In this document: positions 36,958-49,640 of the stretch, one piece after another
How the letters are laid out: each line of letters starts with the position of its first letter
How positions within the stretch are numbered: the stretch's first letter is position 1
Source: Hydractinia symbiolongicarpus
Taxonomy: Eukaryota > Cnidaria > Hydrozoa > Anthoathecata > Hydractiniidae
Assembly: GCF_029227915.1 (NCBI RefSeq)
Contig: NC_079877.1
Span: 35,863,851-35,927,850 of the forward strand
DNA length: 64,000 nt
Direction: 5' to 3'
Notes under the pieces: generated by a model
Database searches by the model: none
What the model was told of the DNA's origin: nothing
The model's input: the letters and a program-made list of their open reading frames with translations, nothing else
Position numbers and translations under genes: made by a program

Positions 36958-39135
36958 TCGTTTGCGGGCGATTAAACCACTTTCATTAAGCGTCTCATCA
37001 AAAATGAAAACATTTCTGAAAACTACAAGTCTCGTGCGTTTTAGTGGTGAAAAAATAATTTAAAAAATCGTTCGGGAAATGAGTTTACTCCCTGGGTACT
37101 TTCTTTGTATACTTTTGACTATACGGGCCCAGTCCGGGATTTACGGGAAATCGCGGGTTTTCGTGTGCCGGCGATTAAACATCTTTTATTCAGCGTCCCA
37201 TCAAAAATGAAAACATTTTTGAAAACTACAAGTCTCATGCGTTTTAGTGGTGAAAAAACAGTATAAAAAATCGTTCGGGAAATGAGTTTTCTCCCTGGAT
37301 ACTTTCTTCGTATACTTTTGACTATACGGGCCGAGTCAGGGGTTTACGGGAAATGGCGGGTTTTAGTTTGCCGGCGATTAAACTTCTTTTAATCAGCGTC
37401 TCATCAAAAATGAAAACATTTTTGAAAACTACAATTCTCATGCGTTTTAGTGGTAAAAAGATAATTTAAAAATTCGTTTGGAAATGAGTTTACTCACAGG
37501 GTACTTTCTTTGTATACATTCGACTATACGGGCTAAGCCCAGGATTTACGGGAAATCGCGGGTTTTCGTTTGCGGGCGATTAAACCACTTTCATTAAGCG
37601 TCTCATCAAAAATGAAAACATTTCTGAAAACTACAAGTCTCGTGCGTTTTAGTGGTGAAAAAATAAATTAAAAAATCGTTCGAGAAATGAGTTTACTCCC
37701 TGGGTACTTTCTTTGTATACTTTTGACTATACGGGCCCAGTCCGGGATTTACGGGAAATCGCGGGTTTTCGTGTGCCGGCGATTAAACTTCTTTTATTCA
37801 GCGTCCCATCAAAAATGAAAACATTTTTGAAAACTACAAGTCTCATGCGTTTTAGTGGTGAAAAAACAATATAAAAAATCGTTCGGGAAATAAGTTTACT
37901 CCCTGGGTACTTTCTTCGTATACTTTTGACTATACGGGCCGAGTCAGGGGTTTACGGGAAATGGCGGGTTTTCGTTTGCCGGCGATTAAACCTCTTTTAA
38001 TCAGCGTCTCATCAAAAATGAAAACATTTTTGAAAACTACAATTCTCGTGCGTTTTAGTGGTAAAAAGATAATTTAAAAATTCGTTTGGAAATGAGTTTA
38101 CTCACAGGGTACTTTCTTTGTATACATTCGACTATACGGGCTAAGCCCAGGATTTACAAGAAATCGCGGGTTTTCGTTTGCGGGCGATTAAACCACTTTC
38201 ATTAAGCGTCTCATCAAAAATGAAAACATTTCTGAAAACTACAAGTCTCGTGCGTTTTAGTGGTGAAAAAATAATTTAAAAAATCGTTCGGGAAATGAGT
38301 TTACTCCCTGGGTACTTTCTTTGTATACTTTTGACTATACGGGCCCAGTCCGGGATTTACGGGAAATCGCGGGTTTTCGTGTGCCGGCGATTAAACATCT
38401 TTTATTCAGCGTCCCATCAAAAATGAAAACATTTTTGAAAACTACAAGTCTCATGCGTTTTAGTGGTGAAAAAACAGTATAAATAATCGTTCGGGAAATG
38501 AGTTTTCTCCCTGGATACTTTCTTCGTATACTTTTGACTATACGGGCCGAGTCAGGGGTTTACGGGAAATGGCGGGTTTTAGTTTGCCGGCGATTAAACT
38601 TCTTTTAATCAGCGTCTCATCAAAAATGAAAACATTTTTGAAAACTACAATTCTCATGCGTTTTAGTGGTAAAAAGATAATTTAAAAATTCGTTTGGAAA
38701 TGAGTTTACTCACAGGGTACTTTCTTTGTATACATTCGACTATACGGGCTAAGCCCAGGATTTACGGGAAATCGCGGGTTTTCGTTTGCGGGCGATTAAA
38801 CCACTTTCATTAAGCGTCTCATCAAAAATGAAAACATTTCTGAAAACTACAAGTCTCGTGCGTTTTAGTGGTGAAAAAATAAATTAAAAAATCGTTCGGG
38901 AAATGAGTTTACTCCCTGGGTACTTTCTTTGTATACTTTTGACTATACGGGCCCAGTCCGGGATTTACGGGAAATCGCGGGTTTTCGTGTGCCGGCGATT
39001 AAACTTCTTTTATTCAGCGTCCCATCAAAAATGAAAACATTTTTGAAAACTACAAGTCTCATGCGTTTTAGTGGTGAAAAAACAATATAAAAAATCGTTC
39101 GGGAAATAAGTTTACTCCCTGGGTACTTTCTTCGT
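36700..39135. repeat. 6-monomer tandem duplication (1,216 bp), two copies
   Basis: About 36,700-37,917 matches about 37,918-39,135. The GTTTGCGGGCGATT variant falls at about 36,960, 37,569, 38,177 and 38,785. Its 608-bp spacing shows that each 6-monomer unit is itself made of two related trimers. The distinctive GAGTTTTCTCCCTGGATAC (37,2xx and 38,5xx) and GGGAAATAAGTTTACTCC (37,886 and 39,102) recur at 1,216 bp. The first copy overlaps the end of the preceding duplication, so the two expansions are nested or successive. The right edge is a chimeric monomer: CTTCGTATAC (type I) joined to ATTCGACTATACGGGCTAAG (type II) near 39,135. Confidence 0.87.
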
Positions 39136-40290
39136 ATACATTCGACTATACGGGCTAAGCCCAGGATTTACGGGAAATCGCGGGTTTTCGTTTGCCGGCG
39201 ATTAAACCACTTTCATTAAGCGTCTCATCAACAATGAAAACATTTCTGAAAACTACAAGTCTCGTGCGTTTTAGTGGTGAAAAAATAATTTAAAAAATCG
39301 TTCGGGAAATGAGTTTACTGCCTGGGAACTTTTTTTGTATACTTTCGACTATACGGGCCGAGTCCGGGAGTTACGGGAAGTCGTGGGTTTTCGTTTGCCG
39401 GTGATTAAACCACTTTCATTAAGAGTCTCATCAAAAATGAAAACATTTTTGAAAACTACAAATCTCGTGCGTTTTAGTGGTGAAAAAATAATTTAAAAAA
39501 TCTTTCGGGAAATGAGTTTACTGCCTGGGAACTTTCTTTGTATACTTTTGACTATACGGGCCCAGTCCGGGATTTACGGGAAATCGCAGGTTTTCGTTTG
39601 CCGGCGATTAAACTCCTTTTATTCCGCGTCTCATCAAGAATGAAAACATTTTTTAAAACTACAAGTTTCATGCGTTTTAGTGGTGAAAAGATAATTTAAA
39701 AAAACGTTCTGGAAATGAGTTTACTCACAGGGTACTTTCTTTGTATACATTCGACTATACGGGCTAAGCCCAGGATTTACGGGAAAATCGCAGGTTTTCG
39801 TTTGCCGGCGATTAAACCACTTTCATTAAGCGTCTCATCAACAATGAAAACATTTCTGAAAACTACAAGTCTCATGGGCTTTAGTGGTGAAATAATAATT
39901 TAAAAAATCGTTCGGGAAATGCGTTTACTTCCTGGGTACTTTTTTTGTATACTTTTGACTTTACAGGCCGAGTCCGGGATTTACGGGAAATCGCAGGTTT
40001 TCATTTGCCGGCGATTAAACTTCTTTTATTCAGCGTCTCATCAAAAATGAAAACATTTTTGAAAACTACAAGTCTCATGCGTTTTAGTGGTGAAAATATA
40101 ATTTAAAAAATCGTTCGGGAAATGAGTTTACTCCCTGGGTACTTTCTTTGTATACTTTTGACTATACGGGCCCAGTCCGGGATTTACGGGAAATCGCAGG
40201 TTTTCGTTTGGCGGCGATTAAACTCCTTTTATTCCGCGTCTCATCAAGAATGAAAACATTTTTGAAAACTACAAGTTTCATGCGTTTTAG
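39136..40290. repeat. 3-monomer (609-bp) duplication and mixed monomers
   Basis: The monomer with GGGCCCAGTCCGGG, AAATCGCAGG, TATTCCGCGTC and ATCAAGAATG near 39,559 recurs near 40,168, an offset of 609 bp. Between the two are a type II with an extra A (GGGAAAATCGCAGG near 39,781), ATCAACAATG and a type V with GAAATGCGTTTACTTCC. This CCGCGTCTCATCAAGAATG monomer type is used again at 43.6, 49.7, 55.8, 57.8 kb and throughout the 58-63 kb HOR, usually just before a type III monomer. Confidence 0.75.
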
Positions 40291-42525
40291 TGGTGAAAAG
40301 ATAATTTAAAAAATCGTTCTGGAAATGAGTTTACTCACAGGGTACTTTCTTTGTAAACATTCGACTATACAGGAGAAGCCCGGGATTTAGGGAAATCGTG
40401 GTATTGCGTTTGCCGGCGATTAAACCTCTTTCATTAAGCGTCTCATTGAAAATAAAAACATTTTTGAAAACTACAAGTCTCATTCGTTCTAGTGGTGCAG
40501 AAATAATTTGTAAAATCGTTCGGGAAATCAGTTTACTCCATGGGTACTTTCTTTATATACATTCAACTATACGGGCCAAGCCCGGGATTTACGGGAAATC
40601 GCGGGTTTTCGTTTGCCGGCGATTAATCTTCTTTTATTCAGCGTCTCATCAAAAATGAAAACACTTTTGAAAACTACAAGTCTCACGCGTTTTAGTGGTG
40701 AAAAAATAATTTAAAAAATCGTTCTGGAAATGAGTTTACTCACAGGGTACTTTCTTTGCATACATTCGACTATACGGGCCAAGCCGGGATTTACAGGAAA
40801 TCGCGGGTTTTCGATGGCCGGCTATTAAACCACATTCATTAAGCGTCTCATCAAAAATGAAAACATTTCTGAAAACTACAAGTCTCATGGGCTTTAGTGG
40901 TGAAATAATAATTTAAAAAATCGTTCGGGAAATGAGTTTACTGCCTGGGAACTTTTTTTGTATACTTTTGACTATACGGGCCGAGTCCGGGAGTTACGGG
41001 AAGTCGTGGGTTTTCGTTTGCCGGTGATTAAACCACTTTCATTAAGAGTCTCATCAAAAATGAAAACATTTTTGAAAACTACAAATCTCGTGCGTTTTAG
41101 TGGTGAAAAAATAATTTAAAAAATCTTTCGGGAAATGAGTTTACTGCCTGGGAACTTTTTTTGTATACTTTTGACTATACGGGCCGAATCCGGGAGTTAC
41201 GGGAAGTCGTGGGTTTTCGTTTGCCGGCGATTAAACTTCTTTTATTCAGCGTCTCATCAAAAATGAAAACATTTTTAAAAACTACAAGTCTCATGCGTTT
41301 TAGTGGTGAAAAGATAATTTAAAAAACCGTTTTGGAAATGAGTATACTCACAGGGTACTTTCTTTGTATACATTCGACTATACGGGCCAAGCCCGGGATT
41401 TACAGGAAATCGCGGGTTTTCGTTTGCCAGCTATTAAACCACATTCATTAAGCGTCTCATCAAAAATGAAAACATTTCTGAAAACTACAAGTCTCATGCG
41501 TTTTAGTGGTGAAAAGATAATTTAAAAAATCGTTCTGGAAATGAGTTTACTCACAGGGTACTTTCTTTGTAAACATTCGACTATACGGGAGAAGCCCGGG
41601 ATTTAGGGAAATCGTGGTATTGCGTTTGCCGGCGATTAAACCTCTTTCATTAAGCGTCTCATTAAAAATAAAAACATCTTTGAAAACTACAAGTCTCATT
41701 CGTTCTAGTGGTGCAGAAATAATTTGTAAAATCGTTCGGGAAATCAGTTTACTCCATGGGTACTTTCTTTATATACATTCAACTATACGGGCCAAGCCCG
41801 GGATTTACGGGAAATCGCGGGTTTTCGTTTGCCGGCGATTAATCTTCTTTTATTCAGCGTCTCATCAAAAATGAAAACACTTTTGAAAACTACAAGTCTC
41901 ACGCGTTTTAGTGGTGAAAAAATAATTTAAAAAATCGTTCTGGAAATGAGTTTACTCACAGGGTACTTTCTTTGCATACATTCGACTATACGGGCCAAGC
42001 TGGGATTTACAGGAAATCGCGGGTTTTCGTTGGCCGGCTATTAAACCACATTCATTAAGCGTCTCATCAAAAATGAAAACATTTCTGAAAACTACAAGTC
42101 TCATGGGCTTTAGTGGTGAAATAATAATTTAAAAAATCGTTCGGGAAATGAGTTTACTGCCTGGGAACTTTTTTTGTATACTTTTGACTATACGGGCCGA
42201 GTCCGGGAGTTACGGGAAGTCGTGGGTTTTTGTTTGCCGGTGATTAAACCACTTTCATTAAGAGTCTCATCAAAAATGAAAACATTTTTGAAAACTACAA
42301 ACCTCGTGCGTTTTGGTGGTGAAAAAATAATTTAAAAAATCTTTCGGGAAATGAGTTTACTGCCTGGGAACTTTTTTTGTATACTTTTGACTATACGGGC
42401 CGAGTCCGGGAGTTACGGGAAGTCGTGGGTTTTCGTTTGCCGGCGATTAAACTTCTTTTATTCAGCGTCTCATCAAAAATGAAAACATTTTTAAAAACTA
42501 CAAGTCTCATGCGTTTTAGTGGTAA
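40290..42525. repeat. 6-monomer tandem duplication (1,216 bp), nearly two copies
   Basis: About 40,290-41,310 matches 41,506-42,525 at an offset of 1,216 bp (40,398 matches 41,614). The order is type III (GGGAGAAGCCCGGG, TCGTGGTATTGCG), type IV (GCAGAAATAATTTGTAAAATCG, CTCCATGGG, GATTAATCTTC), type II hybrid (TTTGCATACATTCGAC, CAAGCCGGGATTTACAGG or CAAGCTGGG, two bases short), then two ACTGCCTGGGAAC type I monomers. Copy-private changes include GTTTTCGATGGCC near 40,810 and TTTGGTGGTG near 42,312. The second copy stops before completing the sixth monomer. Confidence 0.86.
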
Positions 42526-44070
42526 AAAGATAATTTAAAAAATCGATTTGGAAATGAGTTTACTCACAGGGTACTTTCTTTGTATACATTCGACTATACG
42601 GGCCAAGACCGGGATTTACGGGAAATCGCGGGTTTTCGTTTGCCGGCGATTAAACCACTTTCATTAAGCGTCTCGTCCAAAATGAAAACATTTCTGAAAA
42701 CTACAAGTCTCATGCCTTTTAGTGGTGAAAAAATAATTTAAAAAATCGTTCGGGAAATGAGTTTAGTCCCTGGGAACTTTTTTGTATACTTTTGACTATA
42801 CGGGCCGAGTCCGGGAGTTACGGGAAGTCGTGGGTTTTCGTTTCCCGGCGATTAAACTTCTTTTATTCAGCGTCTCATCAAAAATGAAAACATTTTTAAA
42901 AACTACAAGTCTCATGGGCTTAAGTGGTGAAATAATAATTTAAAAAATCGTTCGGGAAATGAGTTTACTTCCTGGGTACTTTTTTTGTATACTTTTGACT
43001 TTACAGGCTGAGTCCGGGATTTACGGGAAATCGCAGGTTTTCGTTTGCCGGCGATTAAACTTCTTTTATTCAGCGTCTCATCAAAAATGAAAACATTTTT
43101 AAAAACTACAAGTCTCATGGGCTTAAGTGGTGAAATAATAATTTAAAAAATCGTTCGGGAAATGAGTTTACTTCCTGGGTACTTTCTTTGCGTACATTCG
43201 ACTATACGGGCCAAGCCCGGGATTTACAGGAAATCGCGGGTTTTCGTTGGCCGGCTATTAAACCACATTCATTAAGCGTCTCATCAAAAATGAAAACATT
43301 TTTAAAAATTACAAGTCTCATGGGCTTTAGTGGTGAAATAATAATTTAAAAAATCGTTCGGGAAATGCGTTTACTTTCTGGGTACTTTTTTTGTAAACTT
43401 TTGACTTTACAGGCCGAGTCCGGGATTTACGGGAAATCGCAGGTTTTCATTTGCCGGCGATTAAACTTCTTTTATTCAGCGTCTGATCAAAAATGAAAAC
43501 ATTTTTGAAAAATACAAGTCTCATGCGTTTTAGTGGTGAAAATATAATTTAAAAAATCGTTCGGGAAATGAGTTTACTCCCTGGGTACTTTCTTTGTTTA
43601 CTTTTGACTATACGGGCCCAGTCCGGGATTTACGGGAAATCGCAGGTTTTCGTTTGCCGGCGATTAAACTCCTTTTATTCCGCGTCTCATCAAGAATGAA
43701 AACATTTTTGAAAACTACAAGTTTCATGCGTTTTAGTGGTGAAAAGATAATTTAAAAAATCGTTCTGGAAATGAGTTTACTCACAGGGTACTTTCTTTGT
43801 AAACATTCGACTATACGGGAGAAGCCCGAGATTTAGGGAAATCGTGGTATTGCGTTTGCCGGCGATTAAACCTCTTTCATTAACCGTCCCATTAAAAATA
43901 AAAACATTTTTGAAAACTACAAGTCTCATTCGTTTTAGTGGTGCAGAAATAATTTGTAAAATCGTTCGGGAAATCAGTTTACTCCATGGGTACTTTCTTT
44001 ATATACATTCAACTATACGGGCCAAGCCCGGGATTTACGGGAAATCGCGGGTTTTCGTTTGCCGGCGATT
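42526..44070. repeat. Mixed monomers including a duplicated type V-like pair
   Basis: The AATCGATTTGG type II monomer at about 42,540 is followed by type I/II monomers, then two successive monomers ending ATGGGCTTAAGTGG (about 42,910 and 43,118). About 42,530-43,350 is present again at 45,165-45,980 (offset 2,633 bp) and 48,607-49,420. About 43,560-44,210 (TTTGTTTACTTTTGAC or TTTGTAAGC, then type III, then type IV) is present again at 49,636-50,280 (offset 6,075 bp, 30 monomers). Confidence 0.78.
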
Positions 44071-47000
44071 AATCTTCTTTTATTCAGCGTCTCATCAAAA
44101 ATGAAAACACTTTTGAAAACTACAAGTCTCACGCGTTTTAGTGGTGAAAAAATAATTTAAAAAATCGTTCTGGAAATGAGTTTACTCACAGGGTACTTTC
44201 TTTGCATACATTCGACTATACGGGCCAAGCCGGGATTTACAGGAAATCGCGGGTTTTCGTTGGCCGGCTATTAAACCACATTCATTAAGCGTCTCATCAA
44301 AAATGAAAACATTTCTGAAAACTACAAGTCTCATGGGCTTTAGTGGTGAAATAATAATTTAAAAAATCGTTCGGGAAATGAGTTTACTCCCTGGGTACTT
44401 TCTTTGTATACTTTTGACTATACGGGCCGAGTCCGGGTTTACGGGAAATCGCAGGTTTTTGTTTGCCGGCGATTAAACTCCTTTTATGCAGCGTCTCATC
44501 AAAAATGAAAACATTTTTGAAAACTACAAGTCTCATACGTTTTAGTGGTTAAAAGATTATTTAAAAAATCGTTTTGGAAATGAGTTTACTCACAGGGTAC
44601 TTTCTTTGTATACATTCGACTAAACGGGTCAAGCCCGGGATTTACGGGAAATCGCGGGTTTTGGTTTGCCGGCGATTAAACCATTTTCACTAAGCGTCTC
44701 ATCAAAAATGAAAACATTTCTGAAAACTACAAGTCTCATGCGTTTTAGTGGTAAAAAGATAATTTAAAAAATCGTTTTGGAAATGGGTTTACTCACAGGG
44801 TACTTTCTTTGTAATCATTCGACTATACGGACCAAGCCCGGGATTTACGGGAAATCGCGGGTTTTCGTTTCCGGCGATTAAACCTCTTTCATTAAGCGTC
44901 TCATTAAAAATGAAAACATTTTTGGAAACTACAAGTCTCATTCGTTCTAGTGGTGCAGAAATAATTTGAAAAATCGTTCGGGAAATCAGTTTACTCCCTG
45001 GGTACTTTCTTTATATGCATTCAACTATACGGGCCGATTCCGGGTTTACGGGAAATCGCAGGTTTTCGTTAGCCGGCGATTAAACTCCTTTTATTCAGCG
45101 TCTCATCAAAAATGAAAACATTTTTGAAAACTACAAGTCTCATACGTTTTAGTGGTAAAAAGATAATTTAAAAAATCGATTTGGAAATGAGTTTACTCAC
45201 AGGGTACTTTCTTTGTATACATTCGACTATACGGGCCAAGACCGGGATTTACGGGAAATCGCGGGTTTTCGTTTGCCGGCGATTAAACCACTTTCATTAA
45301 GCGTCTCATCCAAAATGAAAACATTTCTGAAAACTACAAGTCTCATGCGTTTTAGTGGTGAAAAAATAATTTAAAAAATCGTTCGGGAAATGAGTGTAGT
45401 CCCTGGGAACTTTTTTGTATACTTTTGACTATACGGGCCGAGTCCGGGAGTTACGGGAAGTCGTGGGTTTTCGTTTCCCGGCGATTAAACTTCTTTTATT
45501 CAGCGTCTCATCAAAAATGAAAACATTTTTAAAAACTACAAGTCTCATGGGCTTAAGTGGTGAAATAATAATTTAAAAAATCGTTCGGGAAATGAGTTTA
45601 CTTCCTGGGTACTTTTTTTGTATACTTTTGACTTTACAGGCCGAGTCCGGGAATTACGGGAAATCGCAGGTTTTCGTTTGCCGGCGATTAAACTTCTTTT
45701 ATTCAGCGTCTCATCAAAAATGAAAACATTTTTAAAAACTACAAGTCTCATGGGCTTAAGTGGTGAAATAATAATTTAAAAAATCGTTCGGGAAATGAGT
45801 TTACTTCCTGGGTACTTTCTTTGCGTACATTCGACTATACGGGCCAAGCCCGGGATTTACAGGAAATCGCGGGTTTTCGTTGGCCGGCTATTAAACCACA
45901 TTCATTAAGCGTCTCATCAAAAATGAAAACATTTTTAAAAACTACAAGTCTCATGGGCTTTAGTGGTGAAATAATAATTCAAAAAATCGTTCGGGAAATG
46001 CGTTTACTTCCTGGGTACTTTTTTTGTATACTTTTGACTTTACAGGCCGAGTCCGGGATTTACGGGAAATTGCAGGTTTTCATTTGCCGGCGATTAAACT
46101 TCTTTTATTCAGCGTCTCATCAAAAATGAAAACATTTTTGAAAACTACAAGTCTCATGCGTTTTAGTGGTGAAAATATAATTTAAAAAATCGTTCGGGAA
46201 ATCAGTTTACTCCATGGGTACTTTCTTTATATACATTCAACTATACGGGCCAAGCCCGGGATTTACGGGAAATCGCGGGTTTTCGTTTGCCGGCGATTAA
46301 TCTTCTTTTATTCAGCGTCTCATCAAAAATGAAAACACTTTTGAAAACTACAAGTCTCACGCGTTTTAGTGGTGAAAAAATAATTTAAAAAATCGTTCTG
46401 GAAATGAGTTTACTCACAGGGTACTTTCTTTGCATACATTCGACTATACGGGCCAAGCCGGGATTTACAGGAAATCGCGGGTTTTCGTTGGCCGGCTATT
46501 AAACCACATTCATTAAGCGTCTCATCAAAAATGAAAACATTTCTGAAAACTACAAGTCTCATGGGCTTTAGTGGTGAAATAATAATTTAAAAAATCGTTC
46601 GGGAAATGAGTTTACTCCCTGGGTACTTTCTTTGTATACTTTTGACTATACGGGCCGAGTCCGGGTTTACGGGAAATCGCAGGTTTTTGTTTGCCGGCGA
46701 TTAAACTCCTTTTATGCAGCGTCTCATCAAAAATGAAAACATTTTTGAAAACTACAAGTCTCATACGTTTTAGTGGTTAAAAGATTATTTAAAAAATCGT
46801 TTTGGAAATGAGTTTACTCACAGGGTACTTTCTTTGTATACATTCGACTAAACGGGTCAAGCCCGGGATTTACGGGAAATCGCGGGTTTTGGTTTGCCGG
46901 CGATTAAACCATTTTCACTAAGCGTCTCATCAAAAATGAAAACATTTCTGAAAACTACAAGTCTCATGCGTTTTAGTGGTAAAAAGATAATTTAAAAAAT

Positions 47001-49640
47001 CGTTTTGGAAATGGGTTTACTCACAGGGTACTTTCTTTGTAATCATTCGACTATACGGACCAAGCCCGGGATTTACGGGAAATCGCGGGTTTTCGTTTCC
47101 GGCGATTAAACCTCTTTCATTAAGCGTCTCATTAAAAATGAAAACATTTTTGGAAACTACAAGTCTCATTCGTTCTAGTGGTGCAGAAATAATTTGAAAA
47201 ATCGTTCGGGAAATCAGTTTACTCCCTGGGTACTTTCTTTATATGCATTCAACTATACGGGCCGATTCCGGGTTTACGGGAAATCGCAGGTTTTCGTTAG
47301 CCGGCGATTAAACTCCTTTTATTCAGCGTCTCATCAAAAATGAAAACATTTTTGAAAACTACAAGTCTCATACGTTTTAGTGGTAAAAAGATAATTTAAA
47401 AAATCGATTTGGAAATGAGTTTACTCACAGGGTACTTTCTTTGTATACATTCGACTATACGGGCCAAGACCGGGATTTACGGGAAATCGCGGGTTTTCGT
47501 TTGCCGGCGATTAATCTTCTTTTATTCAGCGTCTCATCAAAAATGAAAACACTTTTGAAAACTACAAGTCTCACGCGTTTTAGTGGTGAAAAAATAATTT
47601 AAAAAATCGTTCGGGAAATGAGTTTACTCACAGGGTACTTTCTTTGCATACATTCGACTATACGGGCCAAGCCGGGATTTACAGGAAATCGCGGGTTTTC
47701 GTTGGCCGGCTATTAAACCACATTCATTAAGCGTCTCATCAAAAATGAAAACATTTCTGAAAACTACAAGTCTCATGGGCTTTAGTGGTGAAATAATAAT
47801 TTAAAAAATCGTTCGGGAAATGAGTTTACTCCCTGGGTACTTTCTTTGTATACTTTTGACTATACGGGCCGAGTCCGGGTTTACGGGAAATCGCAGGTTT
47901 TTGTTTGCCGGCGATTAAACTCCTTTTATGCAGCGTCTCATCAAAAATGAAAACATTTTTGAAAACTACAAGTCTCATACGTTTTAGTGGTTAAAAGATT
48001 ATTTAAAAAATCGTTTTGGAAATGAGTTTACTCACAGGGTACTTTCTTTGTATACATTCGACTAAACGGGTCAAGCCCGGGATTTACGGGAAATCGCGGG
48101 TTTTGGTTTGCCGGCGATTAAACCATTTTCACTAAGCGTCTCATCAAAAATGAAAACATTTCTGAAAACTACAAGTCTCATGCGTTTTAGTGGTAAAAAG
48201 ATAATTTAAAAAATCGTTTTGGAAATGGGTTTACTCACAGGGTACTTTCTTTGTAATCATTCGACTATACGGACCAAGCCTGGGATTTACGGGAAATCGC
48301 GGGTTTTCGTTTCCGGCGATTAAACCTCTTTCATTAAGCGTCTCATTAAAAATGAAAACATTTTTGGAAACTACAAGTCTCATTCGTTCTAGTGGTGCAG
48401 AAATAATTTGAAAAATCGTTCGGGAAATCAGTTTACTCCCTGGGTACTTTCTTTATATGCATTCAACTATACGGGCCGATTCCGGGTTTACGGGAAATCG
48501 CAGGTTTTCGTTAGCCGGCGATTAAACTCCTTTTATTCAGCGTCTCATCAAAAATGAAAACATTTTTGAAAACTACAAGTCTCATACGTTTTAGTGGTAA
48601 AAAGATAATTTAAAAAATCGATTTGGAAATGAGTTTACTCACAGGGTACTTTCTTTGTATACATTCGACTATACGGGCCAAGACCGGGATTTACGGGAAA
48701 TCGCGGGTTTTCGTTTGCCGGCGATTAAACCACTTTCATTAAGCGTCTCATCCAAAATGAAAACATTTCTGAAAACTACAAGTCTCATGCGTTTTAGTGG
48801 TGAAAAAATAATTTAAAAAATCGTTCGGGAAATGAGTGTAGTCCCTGGGAACTTTTTTGTATACTTTTGACTATACGGGCCGAGTCCGGGAGTTACGGGA
48901 AGTCGTGGGTTTTCGTTTCCCGGCGATTAAACTTCTTTTATTCAGCGTCTCATCAAAAATGAAAACATTTTTAAAAACTACAAGTCTCATGGGCTTAAGT
49001 GGTGAAATAATAATTTAAAAAATCGTTCGGGAAATGAGTTTACTTCCTGGGTACTTTTTTTGTATACTTTTGACTTTACAGGCCGAGTCCGGGAATTACG
49101 GGAAATCGCAGGTTTTCGTTTGCCGGCGATTAAACTTCTTTTATTCAGCGTCTCATCAAAAATGAAAACATTTTTAAAAACTACAAGTCTCATGGGCTTA
49201 AGTGGTGAAATAATAATTTAAAAAATCGTTCGGGAAATGAGTTTACTTCCTGGGTACTTTCTTTGCGTACATTCGACTATACGGGCCAAGCCCGGGATTT
49301 ACAGGAAATCGCGGGTTTTCGTTGGCCGGCTATTAAACCACATTCATTAAGCGTCTCATCAAAAATGAAAACATTTTTAAAAACTACAAGTCTCATGGGC
49401 TTTAGTGGTGAAATAATAATTCAAAAAATCGTTCGGGAAATGCGTTTACTTCCTGGGTACTTTTTTTGTATACTTTTGACTTTACAGGCCGAGTCCGGGA
49501 TTTACGGGAAATTGCAGGTTTTCATTTGCCGGCGATTAAACTTCTTTTATTCAGCGTCTCATCAAAAATGAAAACATTTTTGAAAACTACAAGTCTCATG
49601 CGTTTTAGTGGTGAAAATATAATTTAAAAAATCGTTCGGG
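44070..49640. repeat. Nested X-Y-X-X-Y duplication (X about 1,214 bp, Y about 912 bp)
   Basis: X occurs at about 44,070-45,285, 46,299-47,512 and 47,513-48,727; Y occurs at about 45,286-46,197 and 48,728-49,639. The offset 44,079 to 47,521 is 3,442 bp (17 monomers). The offset 46,299 to 47,513 is 1,214 bp, and the offset 43,970 to 46,198 is 2,228 bp. X carries GTTTTTGTTTGCC, TTTTATGCAGCG, GGTTAAAAGATTATTT, AAACGGGTCAAGCCC, GAAATGGGTTTACTC, GTAATCATTCG, CGTTTCCGGCG (two bases short) and CCGATTCCGGG. Y carries GAGTGTAGTCCCTGGGAAC, GTTTCCCGGCG, GGGCTTAAGTGG and AATAATTCAAAAAATCG. The copies look almost identical. Confidence 0.88.
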
